DNA from: Paenibacillus sp. A3
GTDB taxonomy: Bacteria > Bacillota > Bacilli > Paenibacillales > NBRC-103111
Length of the DNA stretch: 43,809 nt
Reading direction: 5' to 3'
NCBI RefSeq assembly: GCF_001399685.1
Contig: NZ_JTHN01000024.1
Location: 1 to 43,809 of the forward strand
Shown: in pieces, positions 32,824 to 41,184 of the stretch
Layout: each line of letters starts with the position of its first letter
How positions within the stretch are numbered: position 1 is the first letter of the stretch
Program-made: the position numbers and the translations under genes
The notes under the pieces: model-generated
Seen by the model: only the letters and a program-made list of their open reading frames with translations
Databases searched by the model: none
What the model was told of the DNA's origin: nothing

Positions 32824-34859
32824 CGCTTCTCTCCCGCCGCATGGAGCAGTTGCGCGTCGCTCTGATCCTCGCGGCCCCGTTCCCGGTGCCGGAACAGCTT
32901 CAGCTTTGCCAAATATTCCTGCACTACCTTGACGAACGTCGCATGGGACCAGGTCAGCGGCGAAACGGACATCGGCTCGCCGCTGAACGGATGCACCTGT
33001 TCGGCCAAAATCCCCGAAGGCAGCGCATGGCTCATTGTCCATCGCAGCAGATCCGCCGCCTCCTTCAGCTCCTCTTCGCTCTTCGCAGCCGCAATCACGT
33101 ATTCCGCATACCAGAGCGTGCAAATAAACCACGGATTGCCGGGCACCTTGGCGACATCCTTCGTCACCTGATGATAATAATCGTTGGAATACCGGGCGAG
33201 CCCTCCCACCTCCGTCTGTACCCAGAGCTGCTGACGGATCGCTGTCATGGTAGAAATAACCCGCGGGTCGTCCGGCGGAAACATTCCGAAGTCGAATATC
33301 GCATACATGCTCGCATCCAGCGTCAAATCCGGCTCGTACGCCTGCTTCTCGTCATTCCAATAGAGCGAACGGATAAACCGCTGCTCCTGCTCGGAATAGA
33401 GCGAGTGCTCGACCGCCTGCTTCACGCTGGCCGCCTTATCCCGGTAGTGCAGCGCCCTCAGCTTGTCCCCGAAATGCTCGGCGAAGCCCGCGGCGGCAAG
33501 CAGCCCTGCATAGACGCTCGCGACCGTGAACAAATGCACGCCGTAGCGTTCCTCCCACAGGTCGTGCGAAGGCAGCGGCAATCCGGAAGCATCGGTATAA
33601 CGTGCCATAAAATCGGCCGCAGGCAGGACGAGGTTGTCGTAGTCGTCGCGCGCTTCGTCCAGCGTCCGGGCCAGCCGGTGATGATGCCACAGCGCGAACA
33701 GCACAAGCGCCGTCTCGTCCTCCTGAATGGCAAGCTGCTTCTCGCCGCGGGCATTGACCCACGGGTGCCAGCTCGAACCGACGGAGCCGTCCGGGTTGTA
33801 CTTGTGAAGCAAGTAGCCGTCCTCCGACAATCCCTGCTTGCAAAACTGGAAAAATCGTTTCGTCAGCGCATGATAGCCGCTTCGGTCAAGCGCATGCGCA
33901 ATCAGCGCGCCGTCCCGCGGCCACATATACGAGTACGTGTCGCGCGCAAACTTCAAAATGTCTGAATCGTTGGCGGCCAGAATGGCCCCCCGGTTGTCCG
34001 TATTCGTGCGGACCACAAGCAGGCTGCGCTTGTAAAAGGAAGCGATGTCCGGCTCAAGCAGCTTCAAATCGTGCCGGTCGTGTCCGAGCCACTGCCCCCA
34101 GTAGTTGTACGTTCGCTGCAGCAGCGCATGCGGCGTAGCCGACCGGACCGTACGCTCCAGCTTGCGGATTTCCTGATCTTCCCGGGCGAAGCAAATCCAG
34201 AACCAGGCTTCCTTCGACCCCTTGGCCGGCACCCGCAAGGCCAGTTCGGCCGTTCCGTCAACCGACCCTTGCGCAATCGGATTGCCGCCGAGCCGTCCGT
34301 CTTCCGCATCCCGCCATGTTCCTTCGAGCCGGTTCATTTCCTTTTGCCCGGTCGCATACGAAGTCACTCCGGCCTCTTTCTGATCCTGTCCCCGGCACGA
34401 CAACGTCAAGTACCGGTGCCCCTTGTAAAATACAAGCGATCTCAGCTCCGGGTCGTAGTATACCGTATCTCCCACGCCGTTGCCGTACAAATGCAGATCC
34501 AGATGGAAATAGAGCTTCACCTCGCGTTCCCGGTCCCAGTCGTTTTCCACGACTACCTTGCGGATGAATACATTCTCCTGTACGTCTACGCCGTCGCGGA
34601 GCTGCAGCTTGAGGCCGAGCCGCTCGTGCGTGCAGGCGACGTTCGTAATCAGGGTATCGTTCAAATAACCGAACTGCTTCTTCAGCTCCGGGTGGTCGAT
34701 CCAGAAAAAATCTTCCGCCGTCCACACGCCAAAATGCGATAAATGATCCAGCGCTTGATTCTCCTGACCGACATAAGGGAAATAAATATCACGAACATTG
34801 TAATGGACGTCAAAATTAATAAGCACGTTGCCGTTGCCTATAGGCAAATCACGGGCCAT
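32820..34859 (-). CDS. GH15 glucoamylase/glucodextranase-like glycoside hydrolase
   Basis: 679 residues without a signal peptide, so likely cytosolic. An N-terminal beta-sandwich (MARDLPIGNGNVLINFDVHYNVRDIYFPYVG, to about 250) precedes an (alpha/alpha)6 barrel. The GH15 general acid is probably Glu382 in EDETALVLFALW, and the base Glu620 in LAEQVHPFSGEP; SYMWPRDGALIA is the substrate-site block. It releases glucose from alpha-glucan non-reducing ends. Starts with a good promoter at 34951-34979 and overlaps the downstream glucose-dehydrogenase gene by four bases. Confidence 0.88.
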   Translation of the reverse strand: MARDLPIGNGNVLINFDVHYNVRDIYFPYVGQENQALDHLSHFGVWTAEDFFWIDHPELKKQFGYLNDTLITNVACTHERLGLKLQLRDGVDVQENVFIRKVVVENDWDREREVKLYFHLDLHLYGNGVGDTVYYDPELRSLVFYKGHRYLTLSCRGQDQKEAGVTSYATGQKEMNRLEGTWRDAEDGRLGGNPIAQGSVDGTAELALRVPAKGSKEAWFWICFAREDQEIRKLERTVRSATPHALLQRTYNYWGQWLGHDRHDLKLLEPDIASFYKRSLLVVRTNTDNRGAILAANDSDILKFARDTYSYMWPRDGALIAHALDRSGYHALTKRFFQFCKQGLSEDGYLLHKYNPDGSVGSSWHPWVNARGEKQLAIQEDETALVLFALWHHHRLARTLDEARDDYDNLVLPAADFMARYTDASGLPLPSHDLWEERYGVHLFTVASVYAGLLAAAGFAEHFGDKLRALHYRDKAASVKQAVEHSLYSEQEQRFIRSLYWNDEKQAYEPDLTLDASMYAIFDFGMFPPDDPRVISTMTAIRQQLWVQTEVGGLARYSNDYYHQVTKDVAKVPGNPWFICTLWYAEYVIAAAKSEEELKEAADLLRWTMSHALPSGILAEQVHPFSGEPMSVSPLTWSHATFVKVVQEYLAKLKLFRHRERGREDQSDAQLLHAAGEKR

Positions 34860-34950
34860 AACGCTTCATCCCCTTCCTGCTCACCCTAATTTTCCCCATG
34901 AGTGGAAGGAATTTATGCATTCGACATAAAAACCCTTCGCATCCTTTGGT

Positions 34951-34979
34951 ATATTATGGTATACTTAAAGTAAATGCAA
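34951..34979 (-). promoter_or_regulatory. Sigma-A promoter of the GH15-dehydrogenase operon
   Basis: Minus strand TTGCAT (34979-34974), 17-base spacer, TAATAT (34956-34951). An inverted repeat GTATA-N6-TATAC (34950-34965) overlaps the -10 and could be an operator. Confidence 0.6.
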
Positions 34980-35008
34980 GAAAAGGCCGACCTGTAGAGG
35001 CCAGCCTT
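34976..35008 (-). terminator. Terminator of the 35040 gene
   Basis: Minus strand AAGGCTGGCC, TCTACA, GGTCGGCCTT, then TTCTT: a 10-bp stem with two wobbles. It overlaps the promoter of the next operon. Confidence 0.75.
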
Positions 35009-35039
35009 CGGTATGAATATGGTTATGGGCAAGTGCCGC

Positions 35040-35477
35040 TTATTTGCGTTTTCTTCCGTGTTTCACCAAAGTCATGCGACGGGTGTGACGCAGCCAGGAA
35101 TAATAGGCTTTCAAATCGCGAAGTTGAATATCCTGAGACACGCGGCCCAAGAACGTAACGACAATCATTTTATGCAAAGGATTGCCTGCAATATCGGTCT
35201 CATCCTTCAATTCGACAAACTCGGCGACCATCACAAGGTCATCGTCAATCAGGTAAACGTCTTTTTCATTTGCATAATAAGGTTGGACTTTACAGTTCTT
35301 CAGTCTTTCCCACAAAAAGGAGCAAATATGCTCAATTCCGCCTTGCTCGTTCTCCACACGCTCCGACCATCGGCTTAGCGCATGGCTGGTAATGACGATA
35401 TCTGCTACTTTATAACCATTAAATTCAATATAGTAGGGTTCGTAGGTGCTCCAACGATTCATAACTTTGTCTCTCAT
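35040..35477 (-). CDS. Uncharacterised protein divergent from an XRE regulator
   Basis: 145 residues from ATG 35477, with AAAGGGGGTG upstream. The segment ITSHALSRWSERVENEQGG, a mixed alpha/beta centre (DVYLIDDDLVMVAEFVEL) and a very basic tail (RHTRRMTLVKHGRKRK) recall small phage- or element-borne proteins with an S/T-H-A-L-x-R-x-x-E-R motif, but I cannot name a family. It is transcribed from its own TTGACT-N17-TACATT promoter, back to back with an XRE repressor gene that may control it. Confidence 0.65.
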   Translation of the reverse strand: MRDKVMNRWSTYEPYYIEFNGYKVADIVITSHALSRWSERVENEQGGIEHICSFLWERLKNCKVQPYYANEKDVYLIDDDLVMVAEFVELKDETDIAGNPLHKMIVVTFLGRVSQDIQLRDLKAYYSWLRHTRRMTLVKHGRKRK

Positions 35478-35523
35478 TACAATCCCACCCCCTTTTGTAA
35501 CGCTAAAAAAGTGTGCTACTTCT

Positions 35524-35552
35524 AATGTAGTATTCGTATTACATAGAGTCAA
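35524..35552 (-). promoter_or_regulatory. Promoter with internal palindromic operator
   Basis: Minus strand TTGACT (35552-35547), 17-base spacer, TACATT (35529-35524). The imperfect palindrome ATGTAGTATTCGTATTACAT (35525-35544 on plus; arms ATGTA/TACAT) fills the spacer and -10, as expected for a repressor site. The adjacent XRE protein is the candidate ligand. Confidence 0.65.
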
Positions 35553-35646
35553 GAGGCAGATAACCATGATAAACGCTTTTTTAGAAATTGCTATTTCCTT
35601 TCATACGTTTGTCCATTACAATAGTTTCAGAGAGGAGTGACCAGGT

Positions 35647-36315
35647 TTGGGACAACCTATTCCCGATTTCGGAAAATTTCTTGAGGGTCTTCGAGGCTCG
35701 ATGTCTTTGCGAGAAGCGGCTCGCAAAAGCGGTCTATCCCATGCCTACATCCGGGATCTTGAGCTTGAGCGAAACCGTTCGACCAATGACAAAATAACCC
35801 CGTCGCCGGATACGCTTCAGAAGCTGTCGGCTGCATACGGCTACCCCTATACCGATTTGATGATTAAGGCAGGGCATCTGATGAGCAGTCATGTTGCATC
35901 GTCTTTGGCCCCCAAGCAAAACGAGGATATGGACCTGTCGAACGTCTACTTCATCGAGATCGGCATGAAAGAAATTACGTATTACCAGAAAGGAGCGACA
36001 ATAACGAGGAGCATTGAGTCGTTGCTTGATTTCAGCAGCTTTTTGGACCGATTGGAAGAGAACGATTTCAAGAAGATGGACACCGACCTTTACGTCAATT
36101 TCAATCACATCCGCAAATATGACGAACGGCGCGGCCGGCTTTATTTTAATGAAAACGGCGAGGGCCCGTACGTCACCATCTCAGCAATCCGCCAACGGAA
36201 ATACCACGAACAACTTCTGCGCAAAGTGGCGATCAACACCAAAAAAAGTCTGGAATTTTCATTCAGCAAAAGCGGCAAATCGGCGGCTTTCTCCACAGTG
36301 GAGAAGAACGTCTAG
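35647..36315 (+). CDS. XRE family transcriptional regulator
   Basis: 222 residues, TTG start with GAGGAGTG upstream. The N-terminal HTH_3 domain (residues about 5-75: FLEGLRGSMSLREAARKSGLSHAYIRDLELERNRS...YPYTDLMIKAGHL) binds DNA; an insertion in the HTH (KITPSPDTLQKL) is normal for the family. The rest is mixed alpha/beta with no recognised domain. It is divergent from the 35040 gene and probably represses it, and maybe itself. Confidence 0.85.
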   Translation: MGQPIPDFGKFLEGLRGSMSLREAARKSGLSHAYIRDLELERNRSTNDKITPSPDTLQKLSAAYGYPYTDLMIKAGHLMSSHVASSLAPKQNEDMDLSNVYFIEIGMKEITYYQKGATITRSIESLLDFSSFLDRLEENDFKKMDTDLYVNFNHIRKYDERRGRLYFNENGEGPYVTISAIRQRKYHEQLLRKVAINTKKSLEFSFSKSGKSAAFSTVEKNV

Positions 36316-36344
36316 TTTCGTCCTTCACCATTGTGTCTATCACT

Positions 36345-36380
36345 GCCCGCGAGTGCGAACGACTGCCGCGGGCTATTTTT
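36345..36380 (+). terminator. Terminator of the XRE gene
   Basis: GCCCGCG (36345-36351) pairs with CGCGGGC (36367-36373), followed by TATTTTTG. Confidence 0.85.
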
Positions 36381-36582
36381 GTATCCGATTCTGCCAGAAG
36401 GAAGGGAGTGAATAACTGTTAGTATTATTCTATGCTTCCGGCTCCTGTTTAGAATGCATTCGCTGAGAGTGTTCATAGTTTTTTAGCCGCTAGCCCTGAA
36501 GGTTGTCCTTCTTTAAGTGCTGCCATACTCCAAATTAATCCACGTTACGAAATTTGTCACCCCCTCAAAAGTGTAACCTCTC

Positions 36583-37842
36583 TTAATAAATTCGCACCTG
36601 GGTACGAAATAGCTTCTCCGTGTCCTCAGGCGCCATGTTGACTTTGGCCAGCAGCTTATACGCTTCCTTCAAGTATTCGACGGAATCCGTTCCCGGCTGT
36701 TCTTGAAAAAACTGAACGACCTCCAGCAGCATTCCGGTACAGCTCACGTCCCCCAAAGCGAAGCGTGTTTCGGATAAAATCAGCTTGGCCATATGAATGT
36801 TACGGCTATTCCAGCTATGCTCAATAATCTGGCGGCAGATCGTTTCCGCATCCTCGTATTCGCCGCATCGGTTATGCAGCTTGGCCAGCCGCAGCCGCGC
36901 GATCTCGACAAAATAAGGCTGCTTGGTCGCTTCTCCGATTTCCAGGGAACGGCGCTGATGCTCGAAAGCCAGCTTGTACTCTCCCATATCGGCATACAAA
37001 TCCCCGATATTATTGTTAAAGATCAGCTCAAAGGACGGATGATACGCAAAATAAGCGGCAGTCTGCTTGTATTCTTCCTCCGCATCCGTATACTTCCCAA
37101 CGGCCTGGTAGCATTTGCCCAGCAGATTATGCGAGCGGAACCGGGAGATCGGGGAAAGCCTCTTTCTGCTTTTGACAGTCTGAAGGAGCGAAATGGCGGT
37201 ATGGTATTCTCCGATTCCGTAGCGATAGGCGGACATTGTAAGCTGAACGGAAATGGAAAGCTCCTGCGGGACGCTGTGCCGCTGCACGAGAGCGTAAGCT
37301 TCTTCAATCCATTCGGAGGCATGGCCCGGATCGATGTTCACATACATGAACGAAAGCCGGTTTAAGCCGGCGGCAAGCATGGGAATGTCTTGCAGCTCTC
37401 GTGCCAGATTAATCCACTGCTTGTATTCTCTCTCGGCTTCCTTGAAATTTTGTCGAACGTCCTCGACAAATGCCCGGAGAGCATGCAGACCGGCCCGGTG
37501 CACCGGTTTTACCTCGAACCGTATCCCTTTCAAATATTCCATCCACTTCCGGATCGTCTCGTAGTCCCTTTCTTTCTCGTATCTCTCTTGGAGGTAGTCG
37601 AGAATAAGCCCCAGCGCTTTCTGATCGGGGTCCTTCAGACTCATCCGTTCCAGCCAATCGAGAATCGGCATCCCAAGCCGGTCCAGCAGCTTTTCGACGA
37701 TGGTGATATGCGGAAAGTAGTCCTCATTTTCAATTCGTGAAATCATACTCCGGGTACAAATGCCCTCGGAAAGCTCCTTTTGCAGCATCGGGACGGCTTC
37801 GCGCCTGGAGCGAATGAGCTGCCCGAAATAATCCAGGTTCAT
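36583..37842 (-). CDS. HTH regulator with TPR domain (RRNPP-like)
   Basis: 419 residues. An N-terminal HTH_3 (FGQLIRSRREAVPMLQKELSEGICTRSMISRIENED) is followed by about ten helical TPR-type repeats (KEAEREYKQWINLARELQD, GEYHTAISLLQTVK, GKYTDAEEEYKQTAAYF, GEYKLAFEHQRRSLEIGE). The layout is that of RRNPP peptide-responsive regulators such as PlcR, NprR and Rgg-like proteins, but no secreted signal-peptide gene is evident downstream. Its ATG overlaps the methyltransferase stop (ATGA), so the two are translated together. Confidence 0.82.
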   Translation of the reverse strand: MNLDYFGQLIRSRREAVPMLQKELSEGICTRSMISRIENEDYFPHITIVEKLLDRLGMPILDWLERMSLKDPDQKALGLILDYLQERYEKERDYETIRKWMEYLKGIRFEVKPVHRAGLHALRAFVEDVRQNFKEAEREYKQWINLARELQDIPMLAAGLNRLSFMYVNIDPGHASEWIEEAYALVQRHSVPQELSISVQLTMSAYRYGIGEYHTAISLLQTVKSRKRLSPISRFRSHNLLGKCYQAVGKYTDAEEEYKQTAAYFAYHPSFELIFNNNIGDLYADMGEYKLAFEHQRRSLEIGEATKQPYFVEIARLRLAKLHNRCGEYEDAETICRQIIEHSWNSRNIHMAKLILSETRFALGDVSCTGMLLEVVQFFQEQPGTDSVEYLKEAYKLLAKVNMAPEDTEKLFRTQVRIY

Positions 37843-38510
37843 AGCAAGCTCCCCTCCTTATCTGCTCCAATAATCCATAGATTGCTGCAGTACGATTTGG
37901 TGATCCAGTCGAGCTTGGCGTACGTCTCTTGAGGGACGTGGCCGCTTCGCACGCCGGTCATGGATCGGATCTTCAGCCCGCAGTCCAAGAGCAGCCGATG
38001 CAGCTCGACCGGCATCAGCATATTGTAATTGGTCGGCTCGCCCCGCAGACGCTTCAATGCATCTTCGTGAGGCAAATTGCCGGGACCGAGACAAGCGATG
38101 ACCATTCCGCCTCCCGGCTTGATCACCCGAGCCATTTCACGGATCATCCCGTACGGATTCCGCACCCACTCCACCACCGTGCAGCAGAAAACATAGTCGA
38201 AAGTCCCGTCTTCCTCGGGAATCGGGTCGCAATCCGATAAATACGCCTCGACCTGCCTTGCCTTGGCATTCTCGACCATGGCCGGAGAAATATCGACGCC
38301 CGTCGCGAGAAAGCCCATCTCGTTCAAGCGCTTCGTACCGAGCCCCGGCCCGCAACCGACGTCAAGCACGCGCCGCCCTCCATCCCGGACCGCAAATTTC
38401 GCAAAATACTTCAGCAGCAAACTTCGGCTGCCGTTATCCCACAAATCTTCATTTGAAAAGAAGGCGCTAAATTCGTCCCACCATGCTCCGCTATATACGT
38501 CATCCGTCAT
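37839..38510 (-). CDS. Class I SAM-dependent methyltransferase
   Basis: 223 residues. Motif I VLDVGCGPGLGTKRL, motif II ATGVDISPAMVENAKA, motif post-I/III FDYVFCCTVVEWVRNPYGMIREMARVIKPGG define a Methyltransf_11/25 small-molecule methyltransferase. Substrate unknown. First gene of the operon with the HTH-TPR regulator; AGAGGA precedes the ATG. Confidence 0.85.
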   Translation of the reverse strand: MTDDVYSGAWWDEFSAFFSNEDLWDNGSRSLLLKYFAKFAVRDGGRRVLDVGCGPGLGTKRLNEMGFLATGVDISPAMVENAKARQVEAYLSDCDPIPEEDGTFDYVFCCTVVEWVRNPYGMIREMARVIKPGGGMVIACLGPGNLPHEDALKRLRGEPTNYNMLMPVELHRLLLDCGLKIRSMTGVRSGHVPQETYAKLDWITKSYCSNLWIIGADKEGSLL

Positions 38511-38571
38511 TAGGCGTATCCTCTCTTTTTCCCAGATCGTCGCTCCATTCCGCTTCGGACCGAGCCGTTCC

Positions 38572-38590
38572 TATGCCAAAACATGGCATA
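38572..38590. promoter_or_regulatory. Perfect inverted repeat upstream of the methyltransferase operon
   Basis: TATGCCA-AAACA-TGGCATA, about 62-80 bases upstream of the start codon. A possible operator for the HTH-TPR regulator; function is inferred from position only. Confidence 0.4.
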
Positions 38591-38640
38591 AAGTCGCTTG
38601 AAGTTCAGCACGGACTCTTGTAGACTGTAGCTTTGGAGCA

Positions 38641-38706
38641 AAAAAAGCCTGCTTTGGTTACGTGCAGTACTCTATCTCTAACACTACCAAAGTCCAGGCT
38701 TCTTTG
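38641..38706. terminator. Long hairpin at the left edge of the AT-rich island
   Basis: AAGCCTG-c-TTTGGT pairs with ACCAAAG-t-CCAGGCTT across a 28-base loop. On the minus strand it ends in TTTTTTT. No gene reads into it from the right, so it may be a leftover terminator or end structure of a lost mobile element. Confidence 0.4.
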
Positions 38707-38790
38707 CCATGATTGCTTGAACCAAACGTAGTGATGGATTAGAGAGATTGCAAGCTTTTATGAAATTTAATCCGAGTAGGGAAGTGTGCT

Positions 38791-39444
38791 ATGGAAAAGC
38801 TTGGTTTGTTTGCTGTTTTATGCGTCATATTTTGGTCCTCTGTTTTTGTCCTGACTTTGGCGTTATTCCGACAAAATATCAAACCCCATCTTAAGAGCAT
38901 TATCATAAGCGCCCTCATCATGACTCAAATTTCACTCATCACGCAAACAAAACTTCTGCTTTTGGGACTAGCCGTTTTGCAGCCGTTTTTTACGATTCTC
39001 TGTTTCAGTCTTTTTTTCAGGCTTCGTCTGACGAGTGCAGGATTGGTCAGTGTTATCGTACTGTTGTATAACTTGATTTCGGAAATGCTGATGTACTTAC
39101 TCATTACCCGTTTTCAATTGGAAGCGTTTGTTGCCTTGGCTATGGAAGCGACACTTTTACCTGCCGTTTTCTTAAGTTTGCTAAATTCGATAACAGCACT
39201 GGTGCTTTCAAAGTTGCGTGTGGGATTTACCTTCGTTCAATTTAACCCCAAAATGGCTTCTACGAATCCGGGCTATACGAAGAGTTTATTTTTCATCATG
39301 AGCGGTGGGCTTATTTTGTTGATGGCTATTATTTCATCTTTGTTTGTTGTAGGAACAAAAAGCGTGCTGGCCTATAGTCTGGGCACCGTTATTTTGATAG
39401 CTCTTATCCATTATTTATATGTTAAAGAAGTAGCGGATACTTAG
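38791..39444 (+). CDS. Polytopic sensor-like membrane protein without kinase domain (paralogue 1)
   Basis: 217 residues, six to seven hydrophobic segments and almost no soluble part. The layout (LTLALFRQNIKPHLKSIIISALIMTQIS, then an amphipathic block SKLRVGFTFVQF) is shared with the two following loci and resembles the membrane input domain of AgrC-type histidine kinases. It ends right after the last helix (ALIHYLYVKEVADT). AGTAGGGAAGTG precedes the ATG. First gene of the AgrBD island. AT-rich compared with its surroundings. Could be a peptide receptor, an immunity/accessory protein for AgrB, or a remnant. Confidence 0.6.
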   Translation: MEKLGLFAVLCVIFWSSVFVLTLALFRQNIKPHLKSIIISALIMTQISLITQTKLLLLGLAVLQPFFTILCFSLFFRLRLTSAGLVSVIVLLYNLISEMLMYLLITRFQLEAFVALAMEATLLPAVFLSLLNSITALVLSKLRVGFTFVQFNPKMASTNPGYTKSLFFIMSGGLILLMAIISSLFVVGTKSVLAYSLGTVILIALIHYLYVKEVADT

Positions 39445-39504
39445 GAGGGTGTATGGAGGTAATATGAATTTTGCATCGCAGTCTAATATCATTTAAAAAC
39501 CTGT

Positions 39505-40194
39505 ATGAAGAAATGCAAAGTGGAACATCTCGCACTTTTTACTGTTTTATGCATAACGTGGTGGTCTTCCCTATTTACCCTGTCTCTAACGTTGTTCAGA
39601 CAAAAAATCAAGCCTCTCTTGAAAGCATCGTTATCAGTTCTCTTATCATGACTCAAATTTCGATCATCAAACAGACCAAATTTCCGACCATCGGATATAT
39701 TGTTTTGCAACCTGGGTTTACCGTTCTTTGTTTTTTCTTTTCTTCAGACTTTGTCTGATGCATGCCCTTCTAATTACTCTCGTATTTATTTGTATACAAT
39801 CACCTCAGAGATGCTGTTCTATGTTTTGGTAGGCCGTTTTCATATCGAAACCATAATTAAGTTACTTAAAGAGAGTAAGGTTTTACCTGGTATTTTCTTG
39901 AGCAGTTTAAATTTGTCGATAACAGGAATTCTTTTAAAATTACGCATCGGATTTACTTTTATCTCGTTTAATCATAAAAAACGTCATACAAACAACCGTT
40001 TGACTAAAATTTTATTTTTGTTATTAGCTTCTGGTCTTATAATTAATGATGCTTATTATTTTTTCCGTGTTCTTTTGGAAGACACATATCTTTTTAACTT
40101 TTGGAATTGGAACTATTTAACTTTCGATTTGGAACCATTTTATTTAATAGGTCTTATCCATTATTTGTACGTAAGGGAATTGTTGGATATGTAG
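39505..40194 (+). pseudogene. Degraded paralogue of the sensor-like membrane protein (paralogue 2)
   Basis: From ATG 39505 the frame (MKKCKVEHLALFTVLCITWW..., TLFRQKIKPLLK) matches paralogue 1 until about 39622. There a base is missing in the A-run of TTGAAAGC and similarity moves to another frame (ESIVISSLIMTQISIIKQTK). Near 39735 it shifts again (FFRLCLMHALL) and near 39790 a third time (YTITSEMLFYVLVGRF), continuing to LIHYLYVRELLDM at 40194. At least three frameshifts show decay after duplication. Confidence 0.75.
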
Positions 40195-40305
40195 AAACTA
40201 AAATAATTGCTCTTCATGGAACCTAATCAAATCTGATACTACAAATATAAAAACAAATAAAATTCTTCAATATTCGACAAAACTCGCTTGTGTCCTTATT
40301 AGAAG

Positions 40306-40311
40306 TATAAT
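40306..40311 (+). promoter_or_regulatory. Possible -10 hexamer in the leader of the 40453-agrBD genes
   Basis: TATAAT in a 258-base AT-rich gap with no clear -35. The gap also contains TTCGACAAAACTCG (40274-40287). I see no certain LytTR-type direct repeats. Confidence 0.3.
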
Positions 40312-40452
40312 ACACTTAAATTAATTTATTTTTAGAAATCTCTTCCTTTACCGATGGTCGATATATTAACACACTCTTTGATCTGAGACTTTTTTACTAC
40401 CGCCAGACTATAAAGTATTTTTTCAAAAAAACAACAAAGGGTGCTTCAATTC

Positions 40453-41184
40453 ATGAATTTAATGATTAAAATATTTTTTTCTTCAATAGAATTAAGTGCC
40501 ATGATTGTTTTCTCTTTAACGCTTTTTCGTTTTCAATACAAGTACTATCTCCCTAAAATATATGGTGCAGCTTTGCTAATGTCACTAGTAACATACTACT
40601 TCCGAGAATTTACTGAATTAAAAGATCTTGCTATTTTACCTACCCTTTCGACGCAAATAATTTTAATTATGTTCATTTATAGGATTCCCTTTTTCTATTC
40701 AACTCTTCTTTGTATTTGTGGATACATAGGCGGTAGTGTAATTGAAGTCTTTTTGATGATTGCAGGAGTTAATTTACAGGTATTTACTGGTGAAGAGCTA
40801 CAACAATCGGCTTTAGTACTAGGTTCTGTTCAAATTTCTACGGCAGTTATACTTTCTATAATTACTTTCCTGTTACAGAGAAGAAAAATAGGATTTCTCT
40901 TTAAAACCAAATATTTAACCTTTAAGACAGCCCTTAAGGGATATAATTTCATTTTATCTGCTATCCTGGTGGTTAGCGTTATTTTGGTTCATCTCGAATT
41001 AAGCTCATTTAACCAGAGTTCTTTTAGTATCGCTTTAACCTTAATAATGGGGGGTATTTTTTTAACCGGTATTCTAATTGCCTACAAGCATAATAAAACT
41101 ATCATTCGTGAAACATACGAAAGGCCGGTAAAAGATGAATTGGATCGAGCTATCCGCGAACAAGATCGCAAAAATCATACGTGA
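40453..41184 (+). CDS. AgrC input-domain-like membrane protein ending at the H-box (paralogue 3)
   Basis: About 243 residues from ATG 40453 (AAAGGGTG upstream; GTG 40441 is too close to it). Six to seven hydrophobic segments resemble paralogues 1 and 2 (SLTLFRFQYKYYLPKI, RRKIGFLF). After the last helix comes a coiled segment (IAYKHNKTIIRETYERPVKDELD), and the protein stops at REQDRKNHT. In AgrC-type kinases this linker leads into the H-box HDxxNH; here the tail resembles it with Gln for the phospho-His, and no kinase domain follows. The 3' end overlaps agrB by 50 bases, so loss by a recent simple truncation is unlikely. Confidence 0.6.
   Translation: MNLMIKIFFSSIELSAMIVFSLTLFRFQYKYYLPKIYGAALLMSLVTYYFREFTELKDLAILPTLSTQIILIMFIYRIPFFYSTLLCICGYIGGSVIEVFLMIAGVNLQVFTGEELQQSALVLGSVQISTAVILSIITFLLQRRKIGFLFKTKYLTFKTALKGYNFILSAILVVSVILVHLELSSFNQSSFSIALTLIMGGIFLTGILIAYKHNKTIIRETYERPVKDELDRAIREQDRKNHT

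Noticed and set aside
36473..36526. 17-codon ORF downstream of the HTH-TPR regulator as its signal peptide
   Set aside because: No secretion signal and a ribosome site too close to the ATG; RRNPP pro-peptides normally have an export leader.
38739..38921. 60-codon minus-strand ORF at the start of paralogue 1
   Set aside because: It lies antisense within the membrane-protein gene, has no ribosome site and no recognisable features.
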